A stretch of DNA of 62,968 nucleotides, from positions 1 to 62,968 of the forward strand of contig DASRMP010000046.1 in NCBI GenBank assembly GCA_035647855.1, in the 5' to 3' direction. The position numbers and the translations under genes are program-made. A model generated the notes under the pieces. It was not told the origin of the DNA. It ran no database searches and worked only from the letters and a program-made list of their open reading frames with translations. This DNA is from JAAZBW01 sp035647855. GTDB taxonomy: Bacteria; Actinomycetota; Actinomycetes; Actinomycetales; Actinomycetaceae. Shown piece by piece: positions 8,833-17,200 of this stretch (position 1 is the first letter of the stretch; each line of letters opens with the position of its first letter).

Positions 8833-8991
8833 ATGGCCAGTCTGCTGATCGAGGAGGAACAAGTCGGGACCGCTGCGGATGATGAATCGTTCGACGAGGG
8901 GTGCGTTTGGTGCGAAGCAGCTGAACACGCCGCCCACACGATGGGCGGGTTCTGTCAGTTCTGTGGGAGCTCGGGGCACGAGGAGAGGTAG
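8833..8991 (+). CDS. 52-residue Cys4 (zinc-ribbon-like) small protein
   Basis: A small gene with a good GGAAGGAG ribosome-binding site four bases before its ATG. The acidic N-terminal half (MASLLIEEEQV) is followed by two CxxC knuckles, C24-V-W-C27 and C41-Q-F-C44, separated by 13 residues that include two His. This spacing fits a single zinc or iron site of the ribbon/rubredoxin knuckle type. It is probably an adaptor or regulator. Family unknown. It lies in an otherwise empty 480-bp gap and may be co-transcribed with nothing. Confidence 0.6.
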   Translation: MASLLIEEEQVGTAADDESFDEGCVWCEAAEHAAHTMGGFCQFCGSSGHEER

Positions 8992-9094
8992 CCGGTGTCG
9001 ATCGGCCCATCGTGATGGCCGTGGTTTTCCGGTGTTCGTCCTCATCGAAGGGCCCGAAGCGCGTCTCTTTCCGGGCCGCGCGTCAGCCGCCGGA

Positions 9095-9100
9095 TATCCT
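9095..9100 (+). promoter_or_regulatory. Leaderless -10 box
   Basis: TATCCT is followed by six bases and GTG at 9107. This favours that start over the GTG at 9128, which lacks a ribosome-binding site. Confidence 0.5.
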
Positions 9101-9106
9101 GGGCCG

Positions 9107-9565
9107 GTGACCTCCGGCACCGGCCATGTGAACGCACTGCGCAAGGCCCTGCTGATCTGCGTTGCCCCGGCGCTGCTTCTCGCCGTGCTTCAGGCGGCGC
9201 TCGCGGCGATGGCCGGAACCTCCCCCGAACGGGTCTGGCCCGGCGTCGTCGCGATGATGGTCGCACAGGTTGTTGCGCTGATCGCCACGCTCGGCTGCGT
9301 GGTGGCACTTGTGCGGATCGGCATGGGGCACGAACCGGAACGCGTCCTCACTGCAACCTCCGCCGCTCTCGGACCGCTCGGCTGGGTTCTGCTCGTGCTG
9401 CTCGCGGCGACGACGATCACGTGGTTCGTCCTTGAGCCCGGTGCCGGCGTCGGGGTTCTCGTGTTCTCGATCGTCGGGGCGCAGGCATGGTTCGCGTTCC
9501 GCGCGGCCAGGCGAATTCTGGACGGCGCCGCCGAAGTGGCGGACGCTCCGACCCCGCGCGGGTGA
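9107..9565 (+). CDS. Four-helix integral membrane protein, unknown function
   Basis: A 152-residue protein that is mostly hydrophobic. Four membrane spans are likely at about 13-35, 45-68, 84-106 and 110-132, with a short charged C-terminal tail. No catalytic motif is visible. The start is chosen from the leaderless -10 box. A downstream GTG at 9128 would remove seven residues and keep all helices. The gene ends at the edge of the first large repeat locus. Confidence 0.7.
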   Translation: MTSGTGHVNALRKALLICVAPALLLAVLQAALAAMAGTSPERVWPGVVAMMVAQVVALIATLGCVVALVRIGMGHEPERVLTATSAALGPLGWVLLVLLAATTITWFVLEPGAGVGVLVFSIVGAQAWFAFRAARRILDGAAEVADAPTPRG

Positions 9566-9610
9566 AGGTCTTCTGCCTCGCGCGCGCTTCGAGGCCCGGA
9601 ACCGTCCGGC

Positions 9611-9870
9611 TGGGGAACTTCGCACTTCGTCTTGATCTCTGCATCCGGTCGCTGGGGAACTTGGCACCTCGTCTTGCCGCTTACCCGGTGTCGCTGGGGA
9701 ACTTGGCACCTCGTCTGCTACCTCGAGGTCGCTTCTTGGGGAACTTCAGACCTCGACTACGGGGTGCGATGTTCCCCAGCAGGTCTCAGGTTCCCCAGCG
9801 CGCCGCCCAGACGGGGTCTGAAGTTCCCCAGTTCCCGCCAGACAGTCCTGAATGGGGTCCAAGTTCCCCA
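9611..9870. repeat. TGGGGAAC module, locus 1 (42-bp period)
   Basis: Four copies of TGGGGAACTT start at 9611, 9653, 9695 and 9737, exactly 42 bp apart. They are followed by four copies of the reverse complement GTTCCCCA starting at 9771, 9790, 9823 and 9863. Spacer sequences are partly conserved (for example cacctcgtct). A near-identical module is found at 48141-48349, and an inverted fragment near 37237-37286. The 832-bp gap 9566-10397 contains no credible gene. Confidence 0.9.
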
Positions 9871-9944
9871 AGTCCCGCCAGACAGTCCTGAATGGGGTCC
9901 GGGTTTTCCTCGGCGGTGGTGTCCGGCCGGGTTCGCGGCGTGGG

Positions 9945-10376
9945 GGCGCACGTTCGTCACGTTGGCGAAATCGGGGCGCACGTTCGTCACAAGATGGCTG
10001 GCGTTCGTCACCATGGCGCAGTGACGTCACTGCGCCATGGTGACGATCGTGCGCCCTCAGCATTCTGCGTGTGACGTTCGTGCGCCATGAGGTGACGAAC
10101 ATGCGCCCCGGTGTGACGATCGTGCGCCCTCAAGAACCCCGTGTGACGATCGTGCGCCATCTCGTGACGATCGTGCGCCATGCCGTGACGATCGCACGCC
10201 CCGGTGTGACGATCGTGCGCCCTCAAGAACCCCGTGTGACGATCGTGCGCCACGGTGTGACGATCGTGCGCCACGGGTGCAGAGCTGGAGAGTCGGTGTG
10301 ACGGACGTGCGCCATCTTGTGACGATCGTGCGCCATGCCGTGACGAAAGCGCGCCCCAATGTGACGAAAGCGCGCC
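9945..10376. repeat. Phased GTGACGNNCGTGCGCC array, locus 1
   Basis: Three 16-bp units in reverse orientation start at 9945, 9975 and 9996. Fourteen forward units start at 10040, 10071, 10092, 10113, 10143, 10164, 10185, 10206, 10236, 10257, 10298, 10319, 10340 and 10361. Intervals are 21, 30/31 or 41 bp. The arms diverge from the palindrome at 10005-10046. The unit nearest the centre on the left is the variant GGCTGGCGTTCGTCAC. The array fills the space between the membrane protein gene and the convergent acetyltransferase gene. Reading frames through it encode only low-complexity peptides. Confidence 0.95.
10005..10046. repeat. 42-bp perfect palindrome at array centre, locus 1
   Basis: Perfect 21-bp half-arms around the centre at 10025/10026, with the core GTGACGTCAC. 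It is equivalent to two head-to-head units sharing ten bases. The nearest flanking units (9996-10011 and 10040-10055) are exact mirror positions. Confidence 0.97.
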
Positions 10377-10397
10377 GCGTCGCCCGGCAGGGCGCTG

Positions 10398-10910
10398 TCA
10401 GAACGTCAACAGCATCCTCGAGTTTCCGAGCGTGTTGGGCTTCACCCATGCGAGGTCGAGGAACTCGGCAACTCCGACGTCGTGGGAGCGAAGCATCTCG
10501 GCGAACACTTCCGGCTCCACCACCGGCCCCTCGACCACCTCGAAACCGTGGCGCATAAAGAACTCCACTTCGAAAGTCAGGCAGAACACTCTCTTGAGGC
10601 CCAGGTCCTGGGCCCGCTCCAGCAGATTCACGAGCAGTGCGTGCCCGGCACCACGTCCGAGATGCTCCCGCGAGACGGCAAGCGTGCGCACCTCGGCGAG
10701 GTCCTCCCACATCACGTGCAGGGCGCCGCACCCGATGATCTCCGCCGCACCGCCCCCACCGGGGATTTCTACGACGGCGAATTCCTGGATCGCCTCGTAG
10801 TAACCAACCAGATCCCTTGGGAGCAGGACGTGCTTCTCGTGGTGCGCCCACGGCTCGACAATGTCACGGATCGCGATCACGTCCCGAGGAAGCGCTGGCC
10901 GCACAATCAT
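10398..10910 (-). CDS. GNAT amino-acid N-acetyltransferase (ArgA-like)
   Basis: A 170-residue GNAT protein resembling the short actinobacterial amino-acid (glutamate) acetyltransferases. It has a central beta-bulge region VRTLAVSREHLGRGAGHALL with the acetyl-CoA loop HLGRGAGH, and FFMRHGFEVV near the end. It may acetylate glutamate for arginine biosynthesis, but substrate choice cannot be read from the sequence. The ATG at 10910 is seven bases after a reverse TAGGAT box, so the transcript is probably leaderless. The gene is divergent from glpD, and its stop abuts the repeat array. Confidence 0.8.
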   Translation of the reverse strand: MIVRPALPRDVIAIRDIVEPWAHHEKHVLLPRDLVGYYEAIQEFAVVEIPGGGGAAEIIGCGALHVMWEDLAEVRTLAVSREHLGRGAGHALLVNLLERAQDLGLKRVFCLTFEVEFFMRHGFEVVEGPVVEPEVFAEMLRSHDVGVAEFLDLAWVKPNTLGNSRMLLTF

Positions 10911-10917
10911 GCGGGAT

Positions 10918-10923
10918 ATCCTA
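10918..10923 (-). promoter_or_regulatory. Leaderless -10 box for the acetyltransferase
   Basis: TAGGAT on the minus strand, seven bases before the ATG at 10910. It overlaps the short palindrome GGATATCC in the 40-bp divergent region with glpD. Confidence 0.45.
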
Positions 10924-10950
10924 AGGGAACCTCTCGTCCAAGGAGCTATC

Positions 10951-12675
10951 GTGCCCACAGCTCGCCTCGGTCTTGAATCACGCAATGAAGCGCGCGCCGC
11001 CCTCACGGCCCCAGACGGCGTCGACATCCTGGTGATCGGAGGTGGAGTCACAGGTGCCGGCATTGCTCTCGATGCCGCGACTCGTGGCCTGTCCGTCGGC
11101 ATCGTCGATGCTCAGGACTGGGGCGCGGGAACATCGTCGAGATCCTCGCGGCTCGTGCATGGTGGGCTCCGCTACCTCTACAATCTCGACTTCAAGCTTG
11201 TCGCCGAGTCGCTCCGCGAACGCGGCACACTGCTCACGAAGACGGCGCCGCACCTCGTCACGGCCCAGCCGTTCCTCTGGCCGCTCCGGCAGCGTGTCAT
11301 CGAGCGGGCGTACTCCGCCGTCGGCGTCGGCATGTACGACCTCATCGCCATCGCCGGGGCACGCCACCGCACGGTGCCTCTGCAGCACCACTACTCACGC
11401 AAGCGGACTCTGGAGGTGTTCCCTGACGCTCGCGCGGAAGCCCTCGTCGGATCGATCCGGTTCTGCGACGCCAAGGTCGACGACGCCCGCCTCGTCAACA
11501 CTCTCGTGCGCACCGCCGTGCGTTACGGCGCGCACGCGCTCTCCCACGCGGAAGTCGTGGAGCTGGTGCGCGAAGGAACCAGGGTGACGGGCGCCGTCGT
11601 GCATGATCGTGAGACAGGCGAGCGGCTGAGCATCAGGGCGGGCCACGTCATCGGCGCCGTCGGGGTGTGGACGGAGCACTTGCAGCGGCTTGCCGGATCC
11701 GAGGGCCCGCTACGTGTCCACGCGTCGAAGGGAATCCACCTCGTGATTCCTCGCGACCGGATCAAGGGATCCACGGGCATGTTCCTGCGTACCGAGAAGT
11801 CGGTCCTCTTCATCATTCCGTGGACCGAGCACTGGATCATCGGCACCACGGACACCTCGTGGCACGAGGACCTGACACACCCGGTGGCCACGACGGCGGA
11901 CATCGACTATCTCCTCGAACACGCCAACGCCGTGCTCACGTCAGAGCTCACTCGCAGTGACATCATCGGCGTCTACGCGGGGCTCCGGCCGCTGCTCCAG
12001 CCGGTCCTCACCGATGAGGCGTCCACGGCGAAGATCTCCCGCGAGCACACGGTGGCTCGTGTCACGGACGGGCTCTCCGTCATCGCGGGGGGCAAGCTCA
12101 CTACTTATCGGGTGATGGCAGAGGACGCCGTCGACTTCGCCATCGGTGCCCGCGCCAAGGTACTCCCCTCGGTGACGGCGAACACTCCGCTCCTCGGAGC
12201 AACAGGCCTCGATGCCATGCGCCGCATCGCGCCGCGGCTCGGAGCGAAACGTGGATGGGACCTGGCGCGCGTCGAGCACCTGCTCGCCCGTTACGGTAGC
12301 GCGATCACCGAGGTCGCCGAACTCATCGATGACGACCCTTCGCTCGGCCGGCCCCTCGCTGCCGCGCCTCAGTACCTGCGGGCCGAGGTGGCGTACGCCG
12401 TCACGCACGAGGGCGCGCTCACGGTCGCCGATGTCCTGATGCGCCGCGTCCGGCTCGCGATCGAGAGCGAGGACCGCGGCCTGGGCGCACTTGACGAGAT
12501 CATCGAGATCATCACTCCGCTGCTCGGCTGGGGAGAAGAGAGAGCGGAGCGCGAGGCGTCCGAGTGGCACGCCACGTGCACCGCCCAGGAGACCGCACTC
12601 CGCACCGCCACGGACGCCGAAGCCTCAGCCGCCCGGGCGGAGGCGGGGGACGGCGAGATCGGGGCGCGCGTGTGA
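10951..12675 (+). CDS. glpD: Glycerol-3-phosphate dehydrogenase, FAD-dependent
   Basis: A 574-residue GlpD/GlpA-type flavoprotein. The N-terminal FAD loop VIGGGVTGAGIALDAATRG is followed by SSRLVHGGLRYL, a substrate-binding middle part, GGKLTTYR and a C-terminal DAO_C helical domain. It oxidises glycerol-3-phosphate to dihydroxyacetone phosphate at the membrane and feeds electrons to quinone. The GTG at 10951 is chosen because AAGGAG lies five bases upstream. The next gene, glpK, overlaps its stop codon, so the pair is translationally coupled for glycerol use. Confidence 0.95.
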   Translation: MPTARLGLESRNEARAALTAPDGVDILVIGGGVTGAGIALDAATRGLSVGIVDAQDWGAGTSSRSSRLVHGGLRYLYNLDFKLVAESLRERGTLLTKTAPHLVTAQPFLWPLRQRVIERAYSAVGVGMYDLIAIAGARHRTVPLQHHYSRKRTLEVFPDARAEALVGSIRFCDAKVDDARLVNTLVRTAVRYGAHALSHAEVVELVREGTRVTGAVVHDRETGERLSIRAGHVIGAVGVWTEHLQRLAGSEGPLRVHASKGIHLVIPRDRIKGSTGMFLRTEKSVLFIIPWTEHWIIGTTDTSWHEDLTHPVATTADIDYLLEHANAVLTSELTRSDIIGVYAGLRPLLQPVLTDEASTAKISREHTVARVTDGLSVIAGGKLTTYRVMAEDAVDFAIGARAKVLPSVTANTPLLGATGLDAMRRIAPRLGAKRGWDLARVEHLLARYGSAITEVAELIDDDPSLGRPLAAAPQYLRAEVAYAVTHEGALTVADVLMRRVRLAIESEDRGLGALDEIIEIITPLLGWGEERAEREASEWHATCTAQETALRTATDAEASAARAEAGDGEIGARV

Positions 12676-14216
12676 CCCCTGGTGCTGGGGCCGCCGGCCC
12701 TGGCACGAGGCGCATCCTCGCCATCGACCAGGGCACCACATCAACCCGCGCGATGCTGTTCGGCCAGGACGGCACGCCCGTCGCCGGCGCGCAACGGGAA
12801 CACACGCAGTCATTCCCACGCGCCGGCTGGGTCGAGCACGATGCGCTGGAGATCTGGGAGAACACGCGCGCCGTCGTCGCCGAGGCGTGCGCGGCCGCGG
12901 GAGCGGGCCCCGGCGAGATCGCCGCGATCGGCATCACCAACCAACGCGAGACCACGATCGTGTGGGACCGCGAGACCGGTGAACCCATTCACCCGGCGAT
13001 CGTCTGGCAGGACACGCGCACCGATCGCATCGTCAGTGAGCTGGAGTCCGACGGCGGCCGGGACCGTTTCCGCAACACCACGGGTCTTCCGTTGTCCACC
13101 TACTTCTCCGGCCCGAAGCTGCGCTGGATCCTGGACAACGTGGAGGGGGCGCAGGAGCGCGCAACCGCGGGGGAACTCGCGTTCGGCACCGTCGACACGT
13201 GGTTGCTCTGGCAGCTCACCGGCGGTGCGGTGCATGCCACCGACGTCACCAACGCATCGCGCACCATGCTGATGAACATCCGCTCCCTCGCCTGGGACCA
13301 GGGCATCCTCGATCAGCTGGACATCCCGGCCGCGATACTCCCGGAGATCCGCTCTTCCAGCGAGGTCTTGGCGCAAGTCTCGCGCCTGGACGGACTCGAA
13401 TGCATCGAGGGCGTGCGGATCGGCGGGGTCCTAGGCGACCAGCAGGCGGCCACGTTCGGACAGGCCTGCTTCGAGCCCGGCACCGCCAAGAACACCTACG
13501 GCACCGGCAACTTCCTGTTGCTCAACACCGGGACCGAGCCCGTCCGGTCCGAGCACGGCCTGATCACCACCGTGTGTTACCAACTCGCGGGCGCGCCGGC
13601 CGTCTACGCACTCGAGGGCTCGATCGCCGTCACCGGCTCACTCGTCCAGTGGCTGCGCGACAACCTCGAAGTCATCGACTCCGCCTCCGAGATCGAGGCC
13701 CTCGCGAGGAAGGTGCCGGACAACGGCGGTGCCTACATCGTGCCCGCATTCTCGGGCCTGTTCGCTCCGCATTGGCGGCCTGACGCGCGTGGCGTGGTCG
13801 TGGGCCTGACGCGCTACGTCAACCGCAGCCACCTCGCCCGCGCGGTTCTCGAGTCCACCGCATTCCAGACGCGCGAGGTGGTGGAGGCGATGAACGCCGA
13901 GTCCGGTGTCCCGCTGACAGAGCTGCGCGTCGACGGCGGAATGGCCACCAACGACCTGCTCATGCAGTTCCAGGCCGACATCCTCGGCGTCGAGGTCGTC
14001 CGCCCCATGGTGACCGAGACGACCGCGCTCGGCGTCGCGTACGCCGCCGGTATCGCCGTCGGATTCTGGGAGGGAACGGACGACGTCGCGGAGCACTGGG
14101 CGGAGGACCGCCGCTGGGCGCCGTCGATGGCCGAGGACGGGCGGGAACGCACTTGGCGGCTCTGGCAGAAGGCCGTCACGCGCACGCTGGACTGGGTCGA
14201 CGACGACGTCCGGTGA
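12672..14216 (+). CDS. glpK: Glycerol kinase
   Basis: A 514-residue FGGY-family kinase. Near the N-terminus, LAIDQGTTSTRAMLF is the phosphate loop; GITNQRETT, YGTGNFLLLNTG and RVDGGMATNDLLMQFQAD are the family signatures. It phosphorylates glycerol with ATP, making the substrate of GlpD. The start GTG overlaps the glpD stop (GTGA), which sets the start and couples translation. No glycerol facilitator gene is seen next to the pair. The gene is convergent with the glutamate dehydrogenase gene, 38 bp apart. Confidence 0.97.
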   Translation: MTPGAGAAGPGTRRILAIDQGTTSTRAMLFGQDGTPVAGAQREHTQSFPRAGWVEHDALEIWENTRAVVAEACAAAGAGPGEIAAIGITNQRETTIVWDRETGEPIHPAIVWQDTRTDRIVSELESDGGRDRFRNTTGLPLSTYFSGPKLRWILDNVEGAQERATAGELAFGTVDTWLLWQLTGGAVHATDVTNASRTMLMNIRSLAWDQGILDQLDIPAAILPEIRSSSEVLAQVSRLDGLECIEGVRIGGVLGDQQAATFGQACFEPGTAKNTYGTGNFLLLNTGTEPVRSEHGLITTVCYQLAGAPAVYALEGSIAVTGSLVQWLRDNLEVIDSASEIEALARKVPDNGGAYIVPAFSGLFAPHWRPDARGVVVGLTRYVNRSHLARAVLESTAFQTREVVEAMNAESGVPLTELRVDGGMATNDLLMQFQADILGVEVVRPMVTETTALGVAYAAGIAVGFWEGTDDVAEHWAEDRRWAPSMAEDGRERTWRLWQKAVTRTLDWVDDDVR

Positions 14217-14254
14217 ACCACCCTGCGGGAGTGCCGGGACCGGGCGAACGGCAA

Positions 14255-17200
14255 TCACCGCAACAGTGAGCGGATACCCCGCAGCGCCACGCTCATGCTT
14301 GCCAGGTCCGGCGCGCCGGCGACCGCCTCGTCCAGCATGGCGAGAGTGGCGTCCGTGCCGGTGAGGGGCTCCAACCAGGCGTCGAGGGCGCGGTCCGGGT
14401 CTGTGGCGTCGGTGGTGCGGAGCACCGCGCACACGAGCTGGGACTGCAGCGCGAGGAGGTCGTCGCGCAGGGCGGCCCGTGCAAGCGTCTCCCAGCGGCT
14501 CTGGCGGGGCAGCGCCGAGATCCGTGACGCCACCATGTCCAGCTTCGCCCGCTCGGCCAGTCGCGAGTGGATGCGGGCAACTTCCAGGACATCGCGGTCG
14601 AACTCGGCTGCGATCTCCACCACCGGCATCGCGAGGTGGAGCCACGGCAGCGCCGCTATCCGCTCGGCCAGTTCTGGCTCTACGCCGTCGGACCGGAGGG
14701 CCTCGGCGGCACTGGCGAACGGGGTCTCGTCCGCCCGGGACAGCAGCGATCGCAACGCCTCCATCACGCGTCCGACCCCGTCACCCATGCGCGCCACTTC
14801 GGCGGGAACGTCGATTCCGGTCCGCCTATTGTGCAGCAGCCAGCGCGCCGACCGCTCGGTCATGCGTGCCAGCTGCACTCGGGCGGCCGTCTCGGTGTCC
14901 GCACCGAGTTCAGTCGCCTGCTCGATGGCGGTCTCGAGGCCGGCCAACCGGTAGATCGACCGGATCGCGAGCTGCGCCCGCACGATCTCGGCCACGTCTG
15001 CACCGGTCTCGTCGGCCAGCCGGTGATAGGCGGTGATTCCCATCGAGTTGACGAACCGGTTCACGGTGATCGTTGTCACGATCTCGCGGTGCAGCCGGTG
15101 ATCGGGCATGCGATCGGCGTATCGCTCGCGGAGCGCCTTCGGGAAGTAGCCGATCAGACGGTCCGCCATATACGGGTCATCCGGCAGCGGCGATGCCGCG
15201 ATGAGTTGTTCGAGCCGGATCTTCGTGTAGGCGAGCAGAGTGGCCAACTCGGGACGGGTCAGGGCGTATCCGTCCCCCATGCGGGCCTGGACTTCGGCGG
15301 CACTCGGCAGGCTCTCGAGTTCGCGGTCGAGGAGTCCGCACTCCTCCAGCATCTGGATCCACTCCTCGTTCGATCCCGCCATCTCCATCGACCGGCAGAG
15401 GGCGGAGGCGAGCGCCAGGTTCTGGTCCTTGTTGTGGGAGAGCACCAGGCTCCCGACCTCGTCCGTCATCGAAGCCAGCAGCTCGTTGCGGTCCTCTTCG
15501 GCCAGACGCTCGGACGCCACCTCAGGCTGCAGCAGGATCTTGATGTTGACTTCATGATCGGAGGTGTCGACACCTGCCGAGTTGTCGATGAAGTCGGTGT
15601 TGATGCGGCCACCGGTCAACGCGTATTCGACGCGGCCCTTCTGGGTCAATCCCAGGTTGCCGCCCTCGCCCACGATGGCCGCCCGAACCGAGGAGCCGTT
15701 GACGCGCACGGCGTCGTTGGCCTTGTCCCCGACCTGGGCGTGCGTCTCACCCGAGGCCTTGACATAGGTGCCGATGCCGCCATTCCACAGCAAATCGACG
15801 CGGGCGCGGAGAATCGCACTGATCAGCTCGCTCGGTGTCAGCGCAGTCGCGTTCTCGTCGATATTCAGTGCCGCTCGCACCTGCGCCGAAACCGGCACCG
15901 ACTTCGCCGAGCGCTCGTAGACCCCTCCGCCGGCCGAGATGAGCGCCGGGTTGTAGTCCTTCCACGTCGATCGTGGCAGGTTGAAGAGCCGCTCACGTTC
16001 GGCATAGGACGTCTCCGCGTCCGGATCGGGGTCGAGGAAGATGTGCACGTGGTTGAACGCGGCGATGAGCCTAATGTGCCGCGAGAGCAGCATCCCGTTG
16101 CCGAACACGTCGCCTGCCATGTCACCGATGCCCACACAGGTGAAATCGGTGGTCTGGCAGTCGATCCCGCGCTCGAAGAAGTGCCGCTTCACGGCCTCCC
16201 ACGCGCCGCGCGCGGTGATGCCCATGCCCTTGTGGTCGTACCCGGCCGAGCCACCGGAAGCGAACGCGTCACCCATCCAGAAGCCGCGGTCGACCGAGAT
16301 CTTGTTGGCGATATCGCTGAATGAGGCCGTGCCCTTGTCGGCCGCGACCACGAGGTACGGGTCATCGCTGTCGTGACGCACCACATCGGCCGGGGGCACC
16401 ACCACGCCGTCGACGATGTTGTCGGTGACGCTCAGCAAGGAACTGATGAACAGCTGGTAGCAGGCCACTCCCTCGGCCAGCCACGCCTGACGGTCCGCCG
16501 CCGGGTCCGGAAGATTCTGGGGAACGAAGCCGCCCTTCGCTCCCGACGGGACGATGACGGTGTTCTTGACCATCTGGGCCTTCACGAGCCCGAGTACCTC
16601 TGTGCGGAAGTCCTCCGGCCGGTCCGACCAGCGGAGCCCGCCGCGCGCGACCTGGCTGTACCGGAGGTGAACACCCTGCACTCGCGGGCTCGTGACGAAG
16701 ATCTCGTAGGCCGGGCGCGGCTTGGGCAGGAGGTCGAGTTCACCCGGAAGCAGCTTGAATGCGAGCGCGGGCGCGTCCTCGGCGAATGCGTTGGTGCGCA
16801 CGGTCGCCTCCATGACCGCGAGGAACATGCGCAGGATGCGGTCCGCGTCCAGGCTCGCCACGCCGTCGAGCATCCGAAGGATGCTCTCGACGGCGGACTG
16901 GTACCTGGCGCCCCGCGCCTCGGCGTCCACCGCGAGCCGCGGGTCGAAGCGCGTCTCGAAAACACTGACGAGTGCGGCCGCGATATCGGGATGGTCCACC
17001 AGAACCTGCGCGATGTACGGCTGGCCGTACTGCACGCCGGCCTGCTGCAGGTAGCGGGCGATACCGCGCAGCCACGACACCCTCTGCCAGGTGAGTCCCG
17101 CACTCATCACCAGTTCGTTGAGCCGGTCGGCGTGACTCAGGCCCCGCAGGGAGGCGTCGAACGCCTCCGAGAAGCGCCGGTAGTCCTCCTCGTTCCACTG

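Noticed and set aside
9945..10376. CRISPR array
   Set aside because: Repeats are 16 bp with mostly 5-bp gaps, the orientation inverts at a palindrome, spacers are not unique 30-40-mers, and no cas gene is present.
10057..10851. Long open frames through the arrays (for example 10057-10851 minus, 25554-26219 minus, 37000-37542 minus)
   Set aside because: Unit spacing of 21 and 30 bp keeps frames open by arithmetic. The peptides are low-complexity in every frame and strand, lack ribosome-binding sites and overlap real genes.
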